Assembly (NCBI GenBank): GCA_051277005.1
Contig: JBNMPS010000096.1
Coordinates: 1 to 11,133, forward strand
Reading direction: 5' to 3'
Source: Dasania sp051277005
Lineage (GTDB): Bacteria; Pseudomonadota; Gammaproteobacteria; Pseudomonadales; Dasaniaceae
Length of the DNA: 11,133 nucleotides
A program made the position numbers and the translations under genes. Under the pieces are notes generated by a model. It ran no database searches, had not been told where the DNA came from, and saw only the letters and a program-made list of their open reading frames with translations. Shown one piece after another: positions 1 to 7,454 of the stretch. Numbering within the stretch: position 1 is the stretch's first letter; each line of letters begins with the position of its first letter.

Positions 1-1
1 G

Positions 2-106
2 GTGCTTGAGTCGGGTAGTAACGAAGTGTTTGTGGATATTGATGTGGCCGAGCGCGCCATGAAGCCATTAACGCGTATGTTGGATTATTCTGCGGCTAAA
101 AAATAA
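2..106 (+). CDS. nadA: Quinolinate synthase NadA, C-terminal end (partial)
   Basis: This is the last 34 codons of a gene that begins before the window; the stop is TAA at 104-106. The readable tail contains SNEVFVD and then a block ending KPLTRMLDYSAAKK, which resembles the C-terminus of quinolinate synthase. That enzyme is a cytoplasmic 4Fe-4S protein that condenses iminoaspartate with dihydroxyacetone phosphate to give quinolinate for NAD synthesis. None of its iron-sulfur cysteines or substrate-binding residues fall inside the window, so the call rests on the tail and on context. In Pseudomonas, nadA lies beside an M48 protease gene and a tusA-like gene, as here. The gene converges on bepA and ends at the hairpin at 123-158. 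The identification is probable rather than certain. Confidence 0.62.
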   Translation: MLESGSNEVFVDIDVAERAMKPLTRMLDYSAAKK

Positions 107-122
107 GTAGAGTTCCGGTTAT

Positions 123-158
123 AAAAAGGCCGTTATACCCTCGTGTAATGGCCTTTTT
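123..158. terminator. Bidirectional rho-independent terminator between nadA and bepA
   Basis: Bases 123-138 pair with 143-158 around a four-base loop (CCTC at 139-142). The base of the stem is AAAAAGGCC against GGCCTTTTT, and the upper part continues with GTTATAC against GTGTAAT, including two G-T pairs. That makes a 16-pair stem flanked by A residues on the left and T residues on the right (154-159). It can therefore stop transcription from nadA on the plus strand and from bepA on the minus strand, whose stop codon is 30 bases away. Confidence 0.9.
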
Positions 159-187
159 TGTTATGACGCGTTTTGAGCGACTGTTGC

Positions 188-1651
188 TTATAGGTCTTTA
201 AGGGCGGTTTTTAGCTCATTAATTTGTTTGATGCGTTCATTGATACGCAGTGTTGTTAATTGATTCCCTTTGGTTAAGGGTAGTGCGTAAGAGAGTTGCG
301 TGGTCGCCTTGTCTAAAACACCTCGCAATACAAAAAACTCGGCTCGTGCTTGATGGACGCCGACGATATTTCCCGCCAGACCGTGAGCTTCAGCTAATTG
401 ATACCAAACTTCGGGGTTTTCGCCATTGCTTTTAACATGCTCTTCTAGCAAAGGCGCGGCTTTGTGGGCTTGATTAGTTTTTAATTGAAACTTGGCCAGT
501 GTCATCGTCAGAGGGTGGTTACCTATTGATAGGGCTAGTGCGCTCTCCACCTGTTGAATCGCTTCGCTGCTGTTACCTTTAGCCATATCTAATTCGCTGG
601 CAGCAATAACGTAGGGTATTTGGCTGGGGTAGGCTTTTATGAGTGGGCTTAGTAATAAGCCAGCTTCATCAAGCTGGTCATCTTTAATCAGCGCTAAGAC
701 GAGGCCGTATTGGTTGGCTTCGGAGGCGCGTTTGTTATTGGCAACCTTGTTCCGAAAAATCTTTACGGCCTCTCGATTACTGTCAATTAGGCTCAGTTCG
801 GCTCTAACGCGCATGAGCTGGTAATAGCGGTTATCTGTATACACTCTGCGCGGGAATTCTCTCGCGCGATTGCGGGTGTCAGCAATACGCTTTTCGGTGA
901 CGGGGTGAGTCAATAAAAACTCAGGTGGGCGGGTGCCGGAAAATCGTGAGGCTTTGAGCATATTGCCAAACATCGCTGAAGCTGCGTAAGGGTCCATATC
1001 GGCGGCGACCATGGTTTGCATGCCAATACGGTCGGCCTCTTGTTCATTGCTACGGCTGTAACGTAATCTATTTTGTAAGCTGGCAGCTTGGGTTGCGGTT
1101 AATACGGCTACCCCTGCATCACCACCGGCGGTAGCGGCTAATAAGACGCCAGCCAGCAGGCCTGCCATATTAGGAATGGCCATACGTTTTTGCTGCTCTA
1201 TGCCTCTGGCAAAATGGCGTTGGCTAAGGTGGGCTAATTCGTGCGAGAGCACCGTGGCAAATTGTGCCTCCGTCTCGGCATGGGTTAGCAGCCCCGTGTG
1301 AATCCCAATAACACCACCGGGTACGGCAAAGGCATTAATGGTTGGGTTGTCTACAATTACCATATCTAAGCGTCTATCTTTAAGTTGGCTGTAAGTCGCT
1401 AAGTGATAAATAATATGCTCTAGGTAATCTTGTAATAGGGGGTCGCTTATGGTTTTTACTTGGCTGCGAAAGGACATAAGCCAAGCCCTGCCTAAGGTGT
1501 ACTCTTGCTCTAAGGAGAATAAACTTGAAGTGCTGTCCCCTAACTCAGGTAAGGGCTGTTTTTTTTGAAAGCTTTGCGCCCATAAGCCGCTACTGTAAAG
1601 CAGAGTTGCGGTTAATAGAAAAGCGTGGAAAAGTGATCGTGTAACATTCAC
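188..1651 (-). CDS. bepA: Periplasmic M48 metalloprotease/chaperone BepA with TPR repeats
   Basis: The product is a 487-residue exported zinc protease of the BepA (YfgC) type, which in E. coli helps assemble or degrade outer-membrane proteins such as LptD together with the BAM machinery. Residues 1-26 form a signal peptide with a hydrophobic core and a GLWAQ cleavage region. The M48 domain follows, with zinc motif HELAH at 137-141, a third ligand E205 in EADRIG, and H249 in the THPVTEKR motif. In E. coli BepA the corresponding histidine acts as a switch at the active site. From about residue 285 to the end the protein is helical and TPR-like. The reading frame is open upstream to 1816, but I chose GTG at 1651. 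It starts directly at the signal peptide, has an AAGAAG ribosome binding site 8 bases upstream, gives the same length as E. coli BepA, and lies about 50 bases after a good promoter. The gene converges on nadA and diverges from tusA. Confidence 0.93.
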   Translation of the reverse strand: MNVTRSLFHAFLLTATLLYSSGLWAQSFQKKQPLPELGDSTSSLFSLEQEYTLGRAWLMSFRSQVKTISDPLLQDYLEHIIYHLATYSQLKDRRLDMVIVDNPTINAFAVPGGVIGIHTGLLTHAETEAQFATVLSHELAHLSQRHFARGIEQQKRMAIPNMAGLLAGVLLAATAGGDAGVAVLTATQAASLQNRLRYSRSNEQEADRIGMQTMVAADMDPYAASAMFGNMLKASRFSGTRPPEFLLTHPVTEKRIADTRNRAREFPRRVYTDNRYYQLMRVRAELSLIDSNREAVKIFRNKVANNKRASEANQYGLVLALIKDDQLDEAGLLLSPLIKAYPSQIPYVIAASELDMAKGNSSEAIQQVESALALSIGNHPLTMTLAKFQLKTNQAHKAAPLLEEHVKSNGENPEVWYQLAEAHGLAGNIVGVHQARAEFFVLRGVLDKATTQLSYALPLTKGNQLTTLRINERIKQINELKTALKDL

Positions 1652-1659
1652 AAATAATT

Positions 1660-1665
1660 CTTCTT
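1660..1665 (-). promoter_or_regulatory. Ribosome binding site that fixes the bepA GTG start
   Basis: On the minus strand the sequence AAGAAG ends 8 bases before the GTG at 1651. No comparable site precedes the upstream in-frame ATG codons, including the one at 1705. Together with the signal peptide, which begins right after the GTG, this supports the shorter protein. Confidence 0.65.
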
Positions 1666-1709
1666 TTAAATGTCGACTGTGTAGCTTAATGATGAAGCTT
1701 GTCATAGGG

Positions 1710-1739
1710 ATATTAACTGTGACAGCCATTAATTGACAA
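1710..1739 (-). promoter_or_regulatory. Sigma70-type promoter for bepA
   Basis: Read on the minus strand there is a -35 box TTGTCA (1739-1734), an 18-base spacer, and a -10 box TAATAT (1715-1710). Each box differs from consensus at one position. Transcription would begin near 1703 and leave a leader of about 50 bases before the GTG at 1651. An ATG at 1705 would then lie at or before the transcription start, which argues against the longer forms of BepA. I saw no sigmaE-like element, but I could not score one formally. Confidence 0.6.
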
Positions 1740-1782
1740 TGTAAGGTATAAAAAGTTGCCTGGCGCTCAAATAGCCACATAC

Positions 1783-1807
1783 ATAGCCGCTTAAATATAG
1801 CGGCTAT
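1783..1807. repeat. Perfect 9-bp inverted repeat in the bepA-tusA control region
   Basis: ATAGCCGCT (1783-1791) and AGCGGCTAT (1799-1807) are exact reverse complements separated by seven A/T bases. The repeat lies upstream of both divergent genes, just ahead of a candidate tusA -10 box and about 45 bases beyond the bepA -35 box. No T tract follows, so an operator for a dimeric regulator is more likely than a terminator. The regulator is unknown. Confidence 0.6.
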
Positions 1808-1811
1808 AGTG

Positions 1812-1831
1812 AGCAAGCGGTTATACTTGCT
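1812..1831 (+). promoter_or_regulatory. Candidate tusA -10 box inside a short inverted repeat
   Basis: TATACT at 1822-1827 is a five-of-six match to a -10 box, 30 bases ahead of the tusA ATG. No good -35 box is seen 16-18 bases upstream, where the arm of the inverted repeat at 1799-1807 lies. The box is partly enclosed by AGCAAG (1812-1817) and CTTGCT (1826-1831), a perfect six-base inverted repeat. A promoter depending on an activator, or one blocked by a repressor, would fit, but this is inference. Confidence 0.35.
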
Positions 1832-1857
1832 GATTTTTATGACACGACAGAATAATA

Positions 1858-2088
1858 ATGCCTAACCCTATACAAGAATTAGATGCCTGTGGCTTGCAGT
1901 GCCCATTGCCATTATTAAGGGCCAAGCAAGCCTTAAATCAGCTCGAAGACGGGCAGCAGTTGCGTGTGCTGGCGACTGATGCAGGTTCAGTGCGAGATTT
2001 TAAAGCGTTTACTGAGCTAAGCGCTCATCAATTAATTTCGAGTGATGAGCATGAAGGTGTCTACATTTATGTTATTGAGAAGCACTGA
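1858..2088 (+). CDS. tusA: TusA/SirA-family sulfur carrier protein
   Basis: This 76-residue cytoplasmic protein has the family signature DACGLQCPLPLL near its start. Cys15 in the CP motif is the expected persulfide-carrying residue, and Cys11 is a second cysteine found in part of the family. TusA-type proteins accept sulfur from a cysteine desulfurase and pass it to tRNA thiolation or to molybdenum-cofactor pathways. The Pseudomonas relative in this gene context has been linked to molybdenum and nitrate metabolism. The family is broad, so the exact acceptor here is unknown and the symbol is used in the family sense. The ribosome binding site before the ATG is weak. The gene begins a probable operon with perM, 21 bases downstream, and is divergent from bepA. 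Confidence 0.88.
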   Translation: MPNPIQELDACGLQCPLPLLRAKQALNQLEDGQQLRVLATDAGSVRDFKAFTELSAHQLISSDEHEGVYIYVIEKH

Positions 2089-2109
2089 ACCACCTAAAGA
2101 GAGAAACCC

Positions 2110-3207
2110 ATGGCGGTAGTATTAAGAAAATGGTTAGATCAATTTTTTGCCGATGAAGAAGCGCTAGTTTTATTACTGCTGATATTTGGTTCGTTATTGT
2201 TGATTGTTACCATGGGGGGTGTGTTAGCGCCCGTCATAGCCAGTATCATTTTTGCTTTTTTAATGCAGGGTGTCATCGTTCAGTTAACTCGGCGTAATGT
2301 GCCAAGGTGGGCAGCGGTTACGGTGGCCTACACTATTTTTATCGGTGTATTTATTGTGGTACTGTTTATGTTGCTGCCTTTAGCTTGGCAGCAAATGGCA
2401 AAATTATTTCAAGAGTTGCCGGCGATGATTGGCCAGGGGCAGCAATTATTACTGGTGTTGCCTGAGCGTTACCCCGAGTTAACCAGTCACGCTCAAATTC
2501 AAGAGGTTGTCGATTTAGCAAAATCTGAGTTAGGTGGTGTAGGGCAGTGGTTGTTGTCTTTTTCATTTTCTAATCTAGCTAATGCTGTTGGCTTACTTAT
2601 CTATATTATTTTAGTGCCTATTTTAGTGTTTTTCTTTTTGCGTGATCGAGCTTCTATCCTGGCATGGTTGGGGGGGTTTTTACCTCATAGTCGCCCGATG
2701 TTAGATAAGGTCTGGGTTGAGATGAATGATCAGGTCGCTAATTATATGCGCGGTAAAGCCATTGAAATCATTATTGTGGGTGTGGTTTCATTTATCGCGT
2801 TCTCGATATTGGGTTTGAACTATGCAGCCTTGATGGCGCTATTGGTTGGGTTGTCGGTTTTGATTCCCTATATTGGCGCGGCGGTGGTTACTATCCCTGT
2901 GGCTATGGTGGCTTTCTTTCAATGGGGCGGCGGTTCGGAATTTATGACACTTATTGTTGTCTATGCCATTATTCAGGCATTGGATGGTAATGTCTTAGTG
3001 CCTCTATTATTTTCTGAGGCGGTTAATTTACATCCTACGGCGATAATATTAGCGGTACTTATTTTTGGTGGGCTTTGGGGGTTGTGGGGAGTGTTTTTTG
3101 CTATTCCCTTAGCAACGCTAATTAAAGCTGTTTTAAGTGCCTGGCCTAATGATGTGAGTCGTCAATCAATTAAGCCTTTAGCGGTTAGGGATGAAGTGAG
3201 TGAGTAA
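2110..3207 (+). CDS. perM: AI-2E family transporter, PerM-like inner-membrane protein
   Basis: This 365-residue polytopic protein has the hydrophobic pattern of the AI-2E exporter/PerM family. There is a pair of spans near residues 18-60 and a third near 68-90. A hydrophilic stretch of about 55 residues follows, then about five more spans to near residue 345. Family marks are the IPYIGA segment in the C-terminal half and the DGNVLVPLLF segment, followed by a NLHP turn. Despite the family name, most members have no proven autoinducer export and some act as sodium/proton antiporters, so substrate is unassigned. An AGAGAG ribosome binding site precedes the ATG. The stop codon overlaps the start of the next gene. 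E. coli also has perM beside bepA, so this neighbourhood is conserved and points to an envelope role. Confidence 0.9.
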   Translation: MAVVLRKWLDQFFADEEALVLLLLIFGSLLLIVTMGGVLAPVIASIIFAFLMQGVIVQLTRRNVPRWAAVTVAYTIFIGVFIVVLFMLLPLAWQQMAKLFQELPAMIGQGQQLLLVLPERYPELTSHAQIQEVVDLAKSELGGVGQWLLSFSFSNLANAVGLLIYIILVPILVFFFLRDRASILAWLGGFLPHSRPMLDKVWVEMNDQVANYMRGKAIEIIIVGVVSFIAFSILGLNYAALMALLVGLSVLIPYIGAAVVTIPVAMVAFFQWGGGSEFMTLIVVYAIIQALDGNVLVPLLFSEAVNLHPTAIILAVLIFGGLWGLWGVFFAIPLATLIKAVLSAWPNDVSRQSIKPLAVRDEVSE

Positions 3208-6064
3208 TTTTTTACGGATTTGTTTGTTAGGGTTTTGTTGCTGTTTTTTTGTTGCTTGCGCTAGTTATCATCAAGCCCCTCAGCCAATACAAAGTGAGAA
3301 CGATAGCCGGCAATATAAGGCGCTGACCTTATCAAATCAATTGCGGGTTTTATTAATATCAGACCCTAAAGCCGAAAAAGCAGCGGCCTCATTAGATTTA
3401 AATGTAGGCAGCCGTCAAGATCCTGAGCAGTCTGAAGGTTTAGCACATTTTTTAGAGCACATGCTGTTTTTGGGAACCAAAAAATACCCCGAAGCCGGAG
3501 TTTACCAAGCGTTTATTAGTGAGCATGGCGGCAGGCATAACGCCTATACCGCTTTTGAGCATACCAATTATTTTTTCGATATTGAACATGGTGACTTGGA
3601 ACCGGCTTTAGATCGCTTCGCGCAATTTTTTATTGCCCCTCTGTTTACTGAAGAATACGTTGAGCGCGAAAAAAACGCGGTCAATTCTGAATTCACATCA
3701 AAGTTAAAAAATGATGCCAGAAAGTCATTAGATGTTTATAAGTCGGTGATCAATCCTGAGCATCCCTTTGCTAAATTTAGTGTGGGTAATCTCGATACGT
3801 TGTCGTCGGCAAGCGAAGGTGAGTTACGTAAAGAATTAATCACTTTTTATGAGCGCTATTACTCAGCCAATATCATGACGTTAGTGGTTGTAGGCAGGGA
3901 GTCATTACCGCAGTTACAGCAATGGGTTGAGGAACGGTTTGAGAAAATACCGAATCGTAAAACCCAAGTGGGTGATGTGGTACAGCCTTTGTTTGTACCG
4001 GGTACATTACCTATGCAGGTGCAGATTAAACCCGAGCAAGAGCAAAGGGTTTTATCACTGAATTTTCCGGTGGGGGATTTAAGAGAGTATTACCGTCAAA
4101 AGCCGCTGGCGTATATCGGCAATATTTTAGGGCATGAAGGTGAGGGAAGTTTATTCTCGTATTTAAAAGCTAGGGGTTGGGTTGAGAGTTTATCTGCTGG
4201 AGCAGGTTTTAGTTATCAAGGGGGAAGCGCTTTTGGTTTAAACATTAAGTTGACGCCAGCAGGATACCTGCATCAAGATGAAATTATTCAATCTGTATTT
4301 CAGGCGATTAACCGCATTGAAAAAGAAGGTGTCAAAAGCTGGTTGTATGAAGAACAAGCTGCCAGCTCCGCGATTCAGTTTCGCTTTCAAGAGTCGATAG
4401 AGCCGATCAACTATAGCCGTCAGTTGGCAAGTAGTATGCACTATTACCCTGCGCGTGATTTACTGCGTGGTTCTTATGCGATGGATGATTTTGACCCAAC
4501 ATTGATTAAGCAGTATTTGTCGGCTCTCAATCCTGACAATATGCTTGTTACGATCACCGCCCCCGAAGTGACCGTTAATAAAATTAGCCCTTATTACCAA
4601 ACAAATTATTCCAATGAGGCTATATCGCAAGATAGAATTAACTCGTGGGATTCAGCTGGATTAAGCGAAGCGTTTCATTTGCCCAAACCTAATGACTTTA
4701 TTGCTAAGGATTTTGGCTTGATTGAATCCGGCAGTATTGAAACTAAAGATAATGCAAAAAATCCGGCGCTGATACATGATCAATCGGGAAGTCAGTGGTG
4801 GTTTAAAAACGATGAGGAGTTCAATCTTCCTAAGGGATTCTTGTCGCTAAGTATTCGGTCCTCAAAAGCAAGCGCCAGTGTAGAGCAGTCAGTCTTACTG
4901 CGGTTGTATAGTCATATGTTATTAGAGCAGGTTAATGAATTTGCATATCCGGCTTATCTTGCGGGCTTGCATTATTCTGTTAGCAGCCATATGCGTGGCT
5001 TAAGCGTTAAAGTTTCTGGGTTTAATGAAAAACAACCATTACTGTTTGAGCAATTATTAAAGACGGTTGTTAACCCTGAATTTGATCAGCAGCGTTTTGA
5101 GCGTATTAAGGCCGATATGCAGCGAGTTTTAGAAAATTCAGCCAAGCAGCAGCCCTATGGCATGTTAATGGGTGATTTACCTCAGTATTTATACCAACAG
5201 ATTTATACTGAGCAGCAAGCGTTATCGGTTTTGTCGGCCATCAAACTGCCTGATTTAAAAAACTATATTGCATCGTTTTTGCAGCAAGTTAATTTAAATG
5301 GCTTGGTGTACGGTAATTATTCTGAATCGCAAGCTCAAGCCATCATAAAAAAGGCCAATGCCTTGTTTACGATTAAGCACGATGGTGAGCTGCCATCGAC
5401 TCAGATTTACCAGCTATCAGAGTCGAATATTGCGATTAAAACGGAAAATAGCTATCAAGATTCGTCGCTACTTTATTATGTGCAGGCTAAAAATAATGAC
5501 AGCTTAACGCGTGTGGCTTTTTCTGTGGCCGCTCAGTTGTATAAACCGAGTTTTTACACGCAGCTGCGTACCGAAAAGCAGTTGGGTTATATTGTGACTT
5601 CGGGTGTTTATCCTGTTCATGAAGTGCCGGGTATGTTTTTTATGTTGCAGTCCCCTGTGGCCTCAGCACCAAGCTTACAGGGTGAGGTGCTAGGGTTCAT
5701 TGAGCAAAAGTTATCCCGTTTAGAGTCCGTTGATGAACAGCAATTTACAGCCGCTAAACAGGTAATAATGACACACTTAGCGCAAAAGCCGACTAGCCTA
5801 TGGGAAAGCCAGGGCCGATATTGGCAAGATATTGCATACCGTTATTATAACTTTGATTCTAGGGCGCAATTACTAGAGGCTCTCAAGCAATTAGATTTAG
5901 CGATGTGGAAGCGGTTGATTGAACAACATTTACTGTCTGAAAGTCGTCACGGTATGTGGTTGTATAGCGTGGGTAAGTTTACGGACCAGCAGACGTTAAG
6001 CGCTAAGCCCATTAAAAACATCGAGGATTTTGAGTCGCAACGAGGTTATTATTCTTTTCCATAA
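3200..6064 (+). CDS. Pitrilysin/insulysin-type M16 zinc protease, probable lipoprotein
   Basis: This 954-residue protein has the length of E. coli pitrilysin. Zinc motif HFLEH lies at 83-87 (inverted HxxEH) and, exactly 76 residues further, Glu164 in NSEF supplies the third ligand. Four M16 half-domains can be laid out, the first about 40-190 catalytic and the last about 690-920. In the C-terminal half, RTEKQLGY has Arg790 and Tyr797 at the same spacing as the substrate-binding Arg824 and Tyr831 of human insulin-degrading enzyme. The N-terminus is a short hydrophobic signal ending FVAC, so Cys20 is a likely lipidation site, although Phe at -3 is less usual. Residue +2 is Ala, so outer-membrane sorting is plausible. 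Such enzymes degrade short peptides inside a closed chamber. The GTG start overlaps the perM stop by 8 bases and AGGG lies 9 bases upstream, which suggests translational coupling. Confidence 0.92.
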   Translation: MSNFLRICLLGFCCCFFVACASYHQAPQPIQSENDSRQYKALTLSNQLRVLLISDPKAEKAAASLDLNVGSRQDPEQSEGLAHFLEHMLFLGTKKYPEAGVYQAFISEHGGRHNAYTAFEHTNYFFDIEHGDLEPALDRFAQFFIAPLFTEEYVEREKNAVNSEFTSKLKNDARKSLDVYKSVINPEHPFAKFSVGNLDTLSSASEGELRKELITFYERYYSANIMTLVVVGRESLPQLQQWVEERFEKIPNRKTQVGDVVQPLFVPGTLPMQVQIKPEQEQRVLSLNFPVGDLREYYRQKPLAYIGNILGHEGEGSLFSYLKARGWVESLSAGAGFSYQGGSAFGLNIKLTPAGYLHQDEIIQSVFQAINRIEKEGVKSWLYEEQAASSAIQFRFQESIEPINYSRQLASSMHYYPARDLLRGSYAMDDFDPTLIKQYLSALNPDNMLVTITAPEVTVNKISPYYQTNYSNEAISQDRINSWDSAGLSEAFHLPKPNDFIAKDFGLIESGSIETKDNAKNPALIHDQSGSQWWFKNDEEFNLPKGFLSLSIRSSKASASVEQSVLLRLYSHMLLEQVNEFAYPAYLAGLHYSVSSHMRGLSVKVSGFNEKQPLLFEQLLKTVVNPEFDQQRFERIKADMQRVLENSAKQQPYGMLMGDLPQYLYQQIYTEQQALSVLSAIKLPDLKNYIASFLQQVNLNGLVYGNYSESQAQAIIKKANALFTIKHDGELPSTQIYQLSESNIAIKTENSYQDSSLLYYVQAKNNDSLTRVAFSVAAQLYKPSFYTQLRTEKQLGYIVTSGVYPVHEVPGMFFMLQSPVASAPSLQGEVLGFIEQKLSRLESVDEQQFTAAKQVIMTHLAQKPTSLWESQGRYWQDIAYRYYNFDSRAQLLEALKQLDLAMWKRLIEQHLLSESRHGMWLYSVGKFTDQQTLSAKPIKNIEDFESQRGYYSFP

Positions 6065-6096
6065 CAATAAAACCTTCGCAGGGGTGTGTTTAGGCG

Positions 6097-6138
6097 ATAA
6101 GTTTTAAACAGTATGTTTTAAGCAATAAATTTTAATAA
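6097..6138. repeat. Three tandem copies of a 14-bp A/T-rich repeat
   Basis: Three adjacent 14-base units start at 6097, 6111 and 6125, each containing TTTTAA at the same place (6102, 6116 and 6130). Units 1 and 2 agree at 11 of 14 positions, and so do units 1 and 3. A more degenerate fourth unit may precede them. The array lies between the M16 gene and the response regulator gene, 46 bases before the latter's ATG. It could be a set of regulator binding sites or simply a slippage product. Confidence 0.55.
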
Positions 6139-6184
6139 ATGCGCGATGGGTTTAAACAAAAAGCTTAATAGTTAGGGTTACGGC

Positions 6185-7291
6185 ATGTCACAAGCACTCG
6201 TAGTAGACGATTCAAAAACGTCTTCAGCAATGCTGGGAAAAATGTTGCGTGAACATAACATTGAAGCGGTTAATGTTGATTCTGCCGAACAAGCTTTAGA
6301 GTATTTGCAGTCACAGCGGCCAACGATGATTTTTATGGATCATATGATGCCGGGTATGGATGGCTTCGATGCCGTTAAGGCCATAAAGGCCGAGCCGGAG
6401 TTGGCTGAAATCCCCATTATTATGCATACCTCTAAGTCGGGCGATATCTATGTTGGCCATGCGAGAGCTTTGGGCGCGGTTGATATTCTTAGTAAGCCTG
6501 CAACCGATACGGCCCTAGCAGAAGTTTTAAATCGCCTAGAAGAGCGAGCGAAGCTTTCGGTAGAGCTGCCAGACGTTATTGCTCGTGCGGCCACACCATC
6601 TTCCAACATTGACAATACACCTTCAGCAATACGTGATGACGGAGGCACGCGGAGTTACGAAACTGATTCCTCTAAAATCGCCTCTAGTGATATTAACTGG
6701 CGCTTGGTTTCTGGGGTGCTGTTGATGGTATTGATGATACTGGGCGTTTTTTATCTGAATGCGGCGGGGAAGCGTGATGAGCTTACCGTTCAGCAAGAAG
6801 ATGCTTTTGAGTTAATCGCTTGGTCTTCTAGTGAGTTAGCGAGGTTTGACTATGGCGAGTTGCCTTTGGCTGCAGAGCGTTTACGATTGGTTGAGGGCTT
6901 AGTGACTCGCTTGGCGGCAATCGGCTTTAACGGTGTGCTGTTGATAAAAGGGCATGTAGGGGCTTTTTGTTTAGCTGAAACATTAATTGATACCGGTGAA
7001 CGCCTGGTTTTATTGGCCCCTGTAGATATCCCTCTTTCAGAGTGTACGCAAATTGGCATGTCAGAAGGGCAGTCTGCTGTGGCGTCTCGTGAGCAGAGCG
7101 AGGCATTTAGCCGGTTTGTCAATACCTCGCCACTATTACGGCGCCCCGGCTTGCGCCTGAAAATAGAGGGCATCGGTAGTGCGCAGCCTTTGCATGCCTA
7201 CCCTGTTGCGGCCGATACGTTGGCTGCAGGCGATTGGAATACAGTGGCTTTGTTAAATAATCGTCTCGAATTTAAGCTGATATCTGATTAA
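6185..7291 (+). CDS. Membrane-anchored response regulator: receiver, one membrane span, probable periplasmic OmpA-like domain
   Basis: This is a 368-residue protein with three parts. Residues 1-120 are a CheY-like receiver with acidic pair D8/D9, phosphoacceptor D52 in FMDHMMPGMDG, T82 and K104. A Ser/Ala-rich linker (about 121-170) leads to one hydrophobic span at 173-194. The rest (about 205-368) has no DNA-binding or enzymatic signature. Its pattern resembles the OmpA/MotB C-terminal fold: FDYGELPL, then a helix, then LLIKGHVG in the place of the usual GHTD, a helix starting near 300, LRLKIEGIG, and a final NNRLEF like the NRRVE of OmpA. The usual Asp after GHT is absent, so peptidoglycan binding may be weak or lost. 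The only two cysteines, 262 and 287, lie in an insertion in this part and could form a disulfide. AGGG lies 7 bases before the ATG. No partner kinase is in the window. The receiver call is firm and the OmpA-like call is inference. Confidence 0.8.
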   Translation: MSQALVVDDSKTSSAMLGKMLREHNIEAVNVDSAEQALEYLQSQRPTMIFMDHMMPGMDGFDAVKAIKAEPELAEIPIIMHTSKSGDIYVGHARALGAVDILSKPATDTALAEVLNRLEERAKLSVELPDVIARAATPSSNIDNTPSAIRDDGGTRSYETDSSKIASSDINWRLVSGVLLMVLMILGVFYLNAAGKRDELTVQQEDAFELIAWSSSELARFDYGELPLAAERLRLVEGLVTRLAAIGFNGVLLIKGHVGAFCLAETLIDTGERLVLLAPVDIPLSECTQIGMSEGQSAVASREQSEAFSRFVNTSPLLRRPGLRLKIEGIGSAQPLHAYPVAADTLAAGDWNTVALLNNRLEFKLISD

Positions 7292-7424
7292 CCGCGTTTT
7301 TGTAGTTTTTTTACAAAGGTGAAATCACTGTTTTAATCTTAAAATTCATGTGTTTGAGCTGTTCCAGCCAAAGTATGTGATTTTATTTCCATATTAAACG
7401 TGATTAGTGTAGTATTTTTACAAA

Positions 7425-7454
7425 TTAAGTAAGACCTCATATAAGGTCTATACT
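7425..7454 (+). promoter_or_regulatory. Candidate aceE promoter
   Basis: TATACT at 7449-7454 is a five-of-six -10 box; 18 bases upstream lies TTAAGT, a poor -35 box. Transcription would begin near 7461, giving a leader of about 90 bases. A second, weaker pair is TTTCCA (7387-7392) and TAGTAT (7411-7416), also 18 bases apart. A poor -35 next to palindromic sites would fit a regulated promoter. Confidence 0.4.

Noticed and set aside
1652..1816. A 55-residue N-terminal extension of BepA in the open frame up to 1816
   Set aside because: It would put the signal peptide in the middle of the protein, has no visible ribosome binding site, and lies mostly upstream of the proposed transcription start near 1703.
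6065..6096. Rho-independent terminator after the M16 gene
   Set aside because: The ACCT/AGGGGT pairing is short and no T run follows it.
6185..7291. DNA-binding response regulator (OmpR or NarL type)
   Set aside because: No helix-turn-helix or winged-helix region follows the receiver. A membrane span comes instead.
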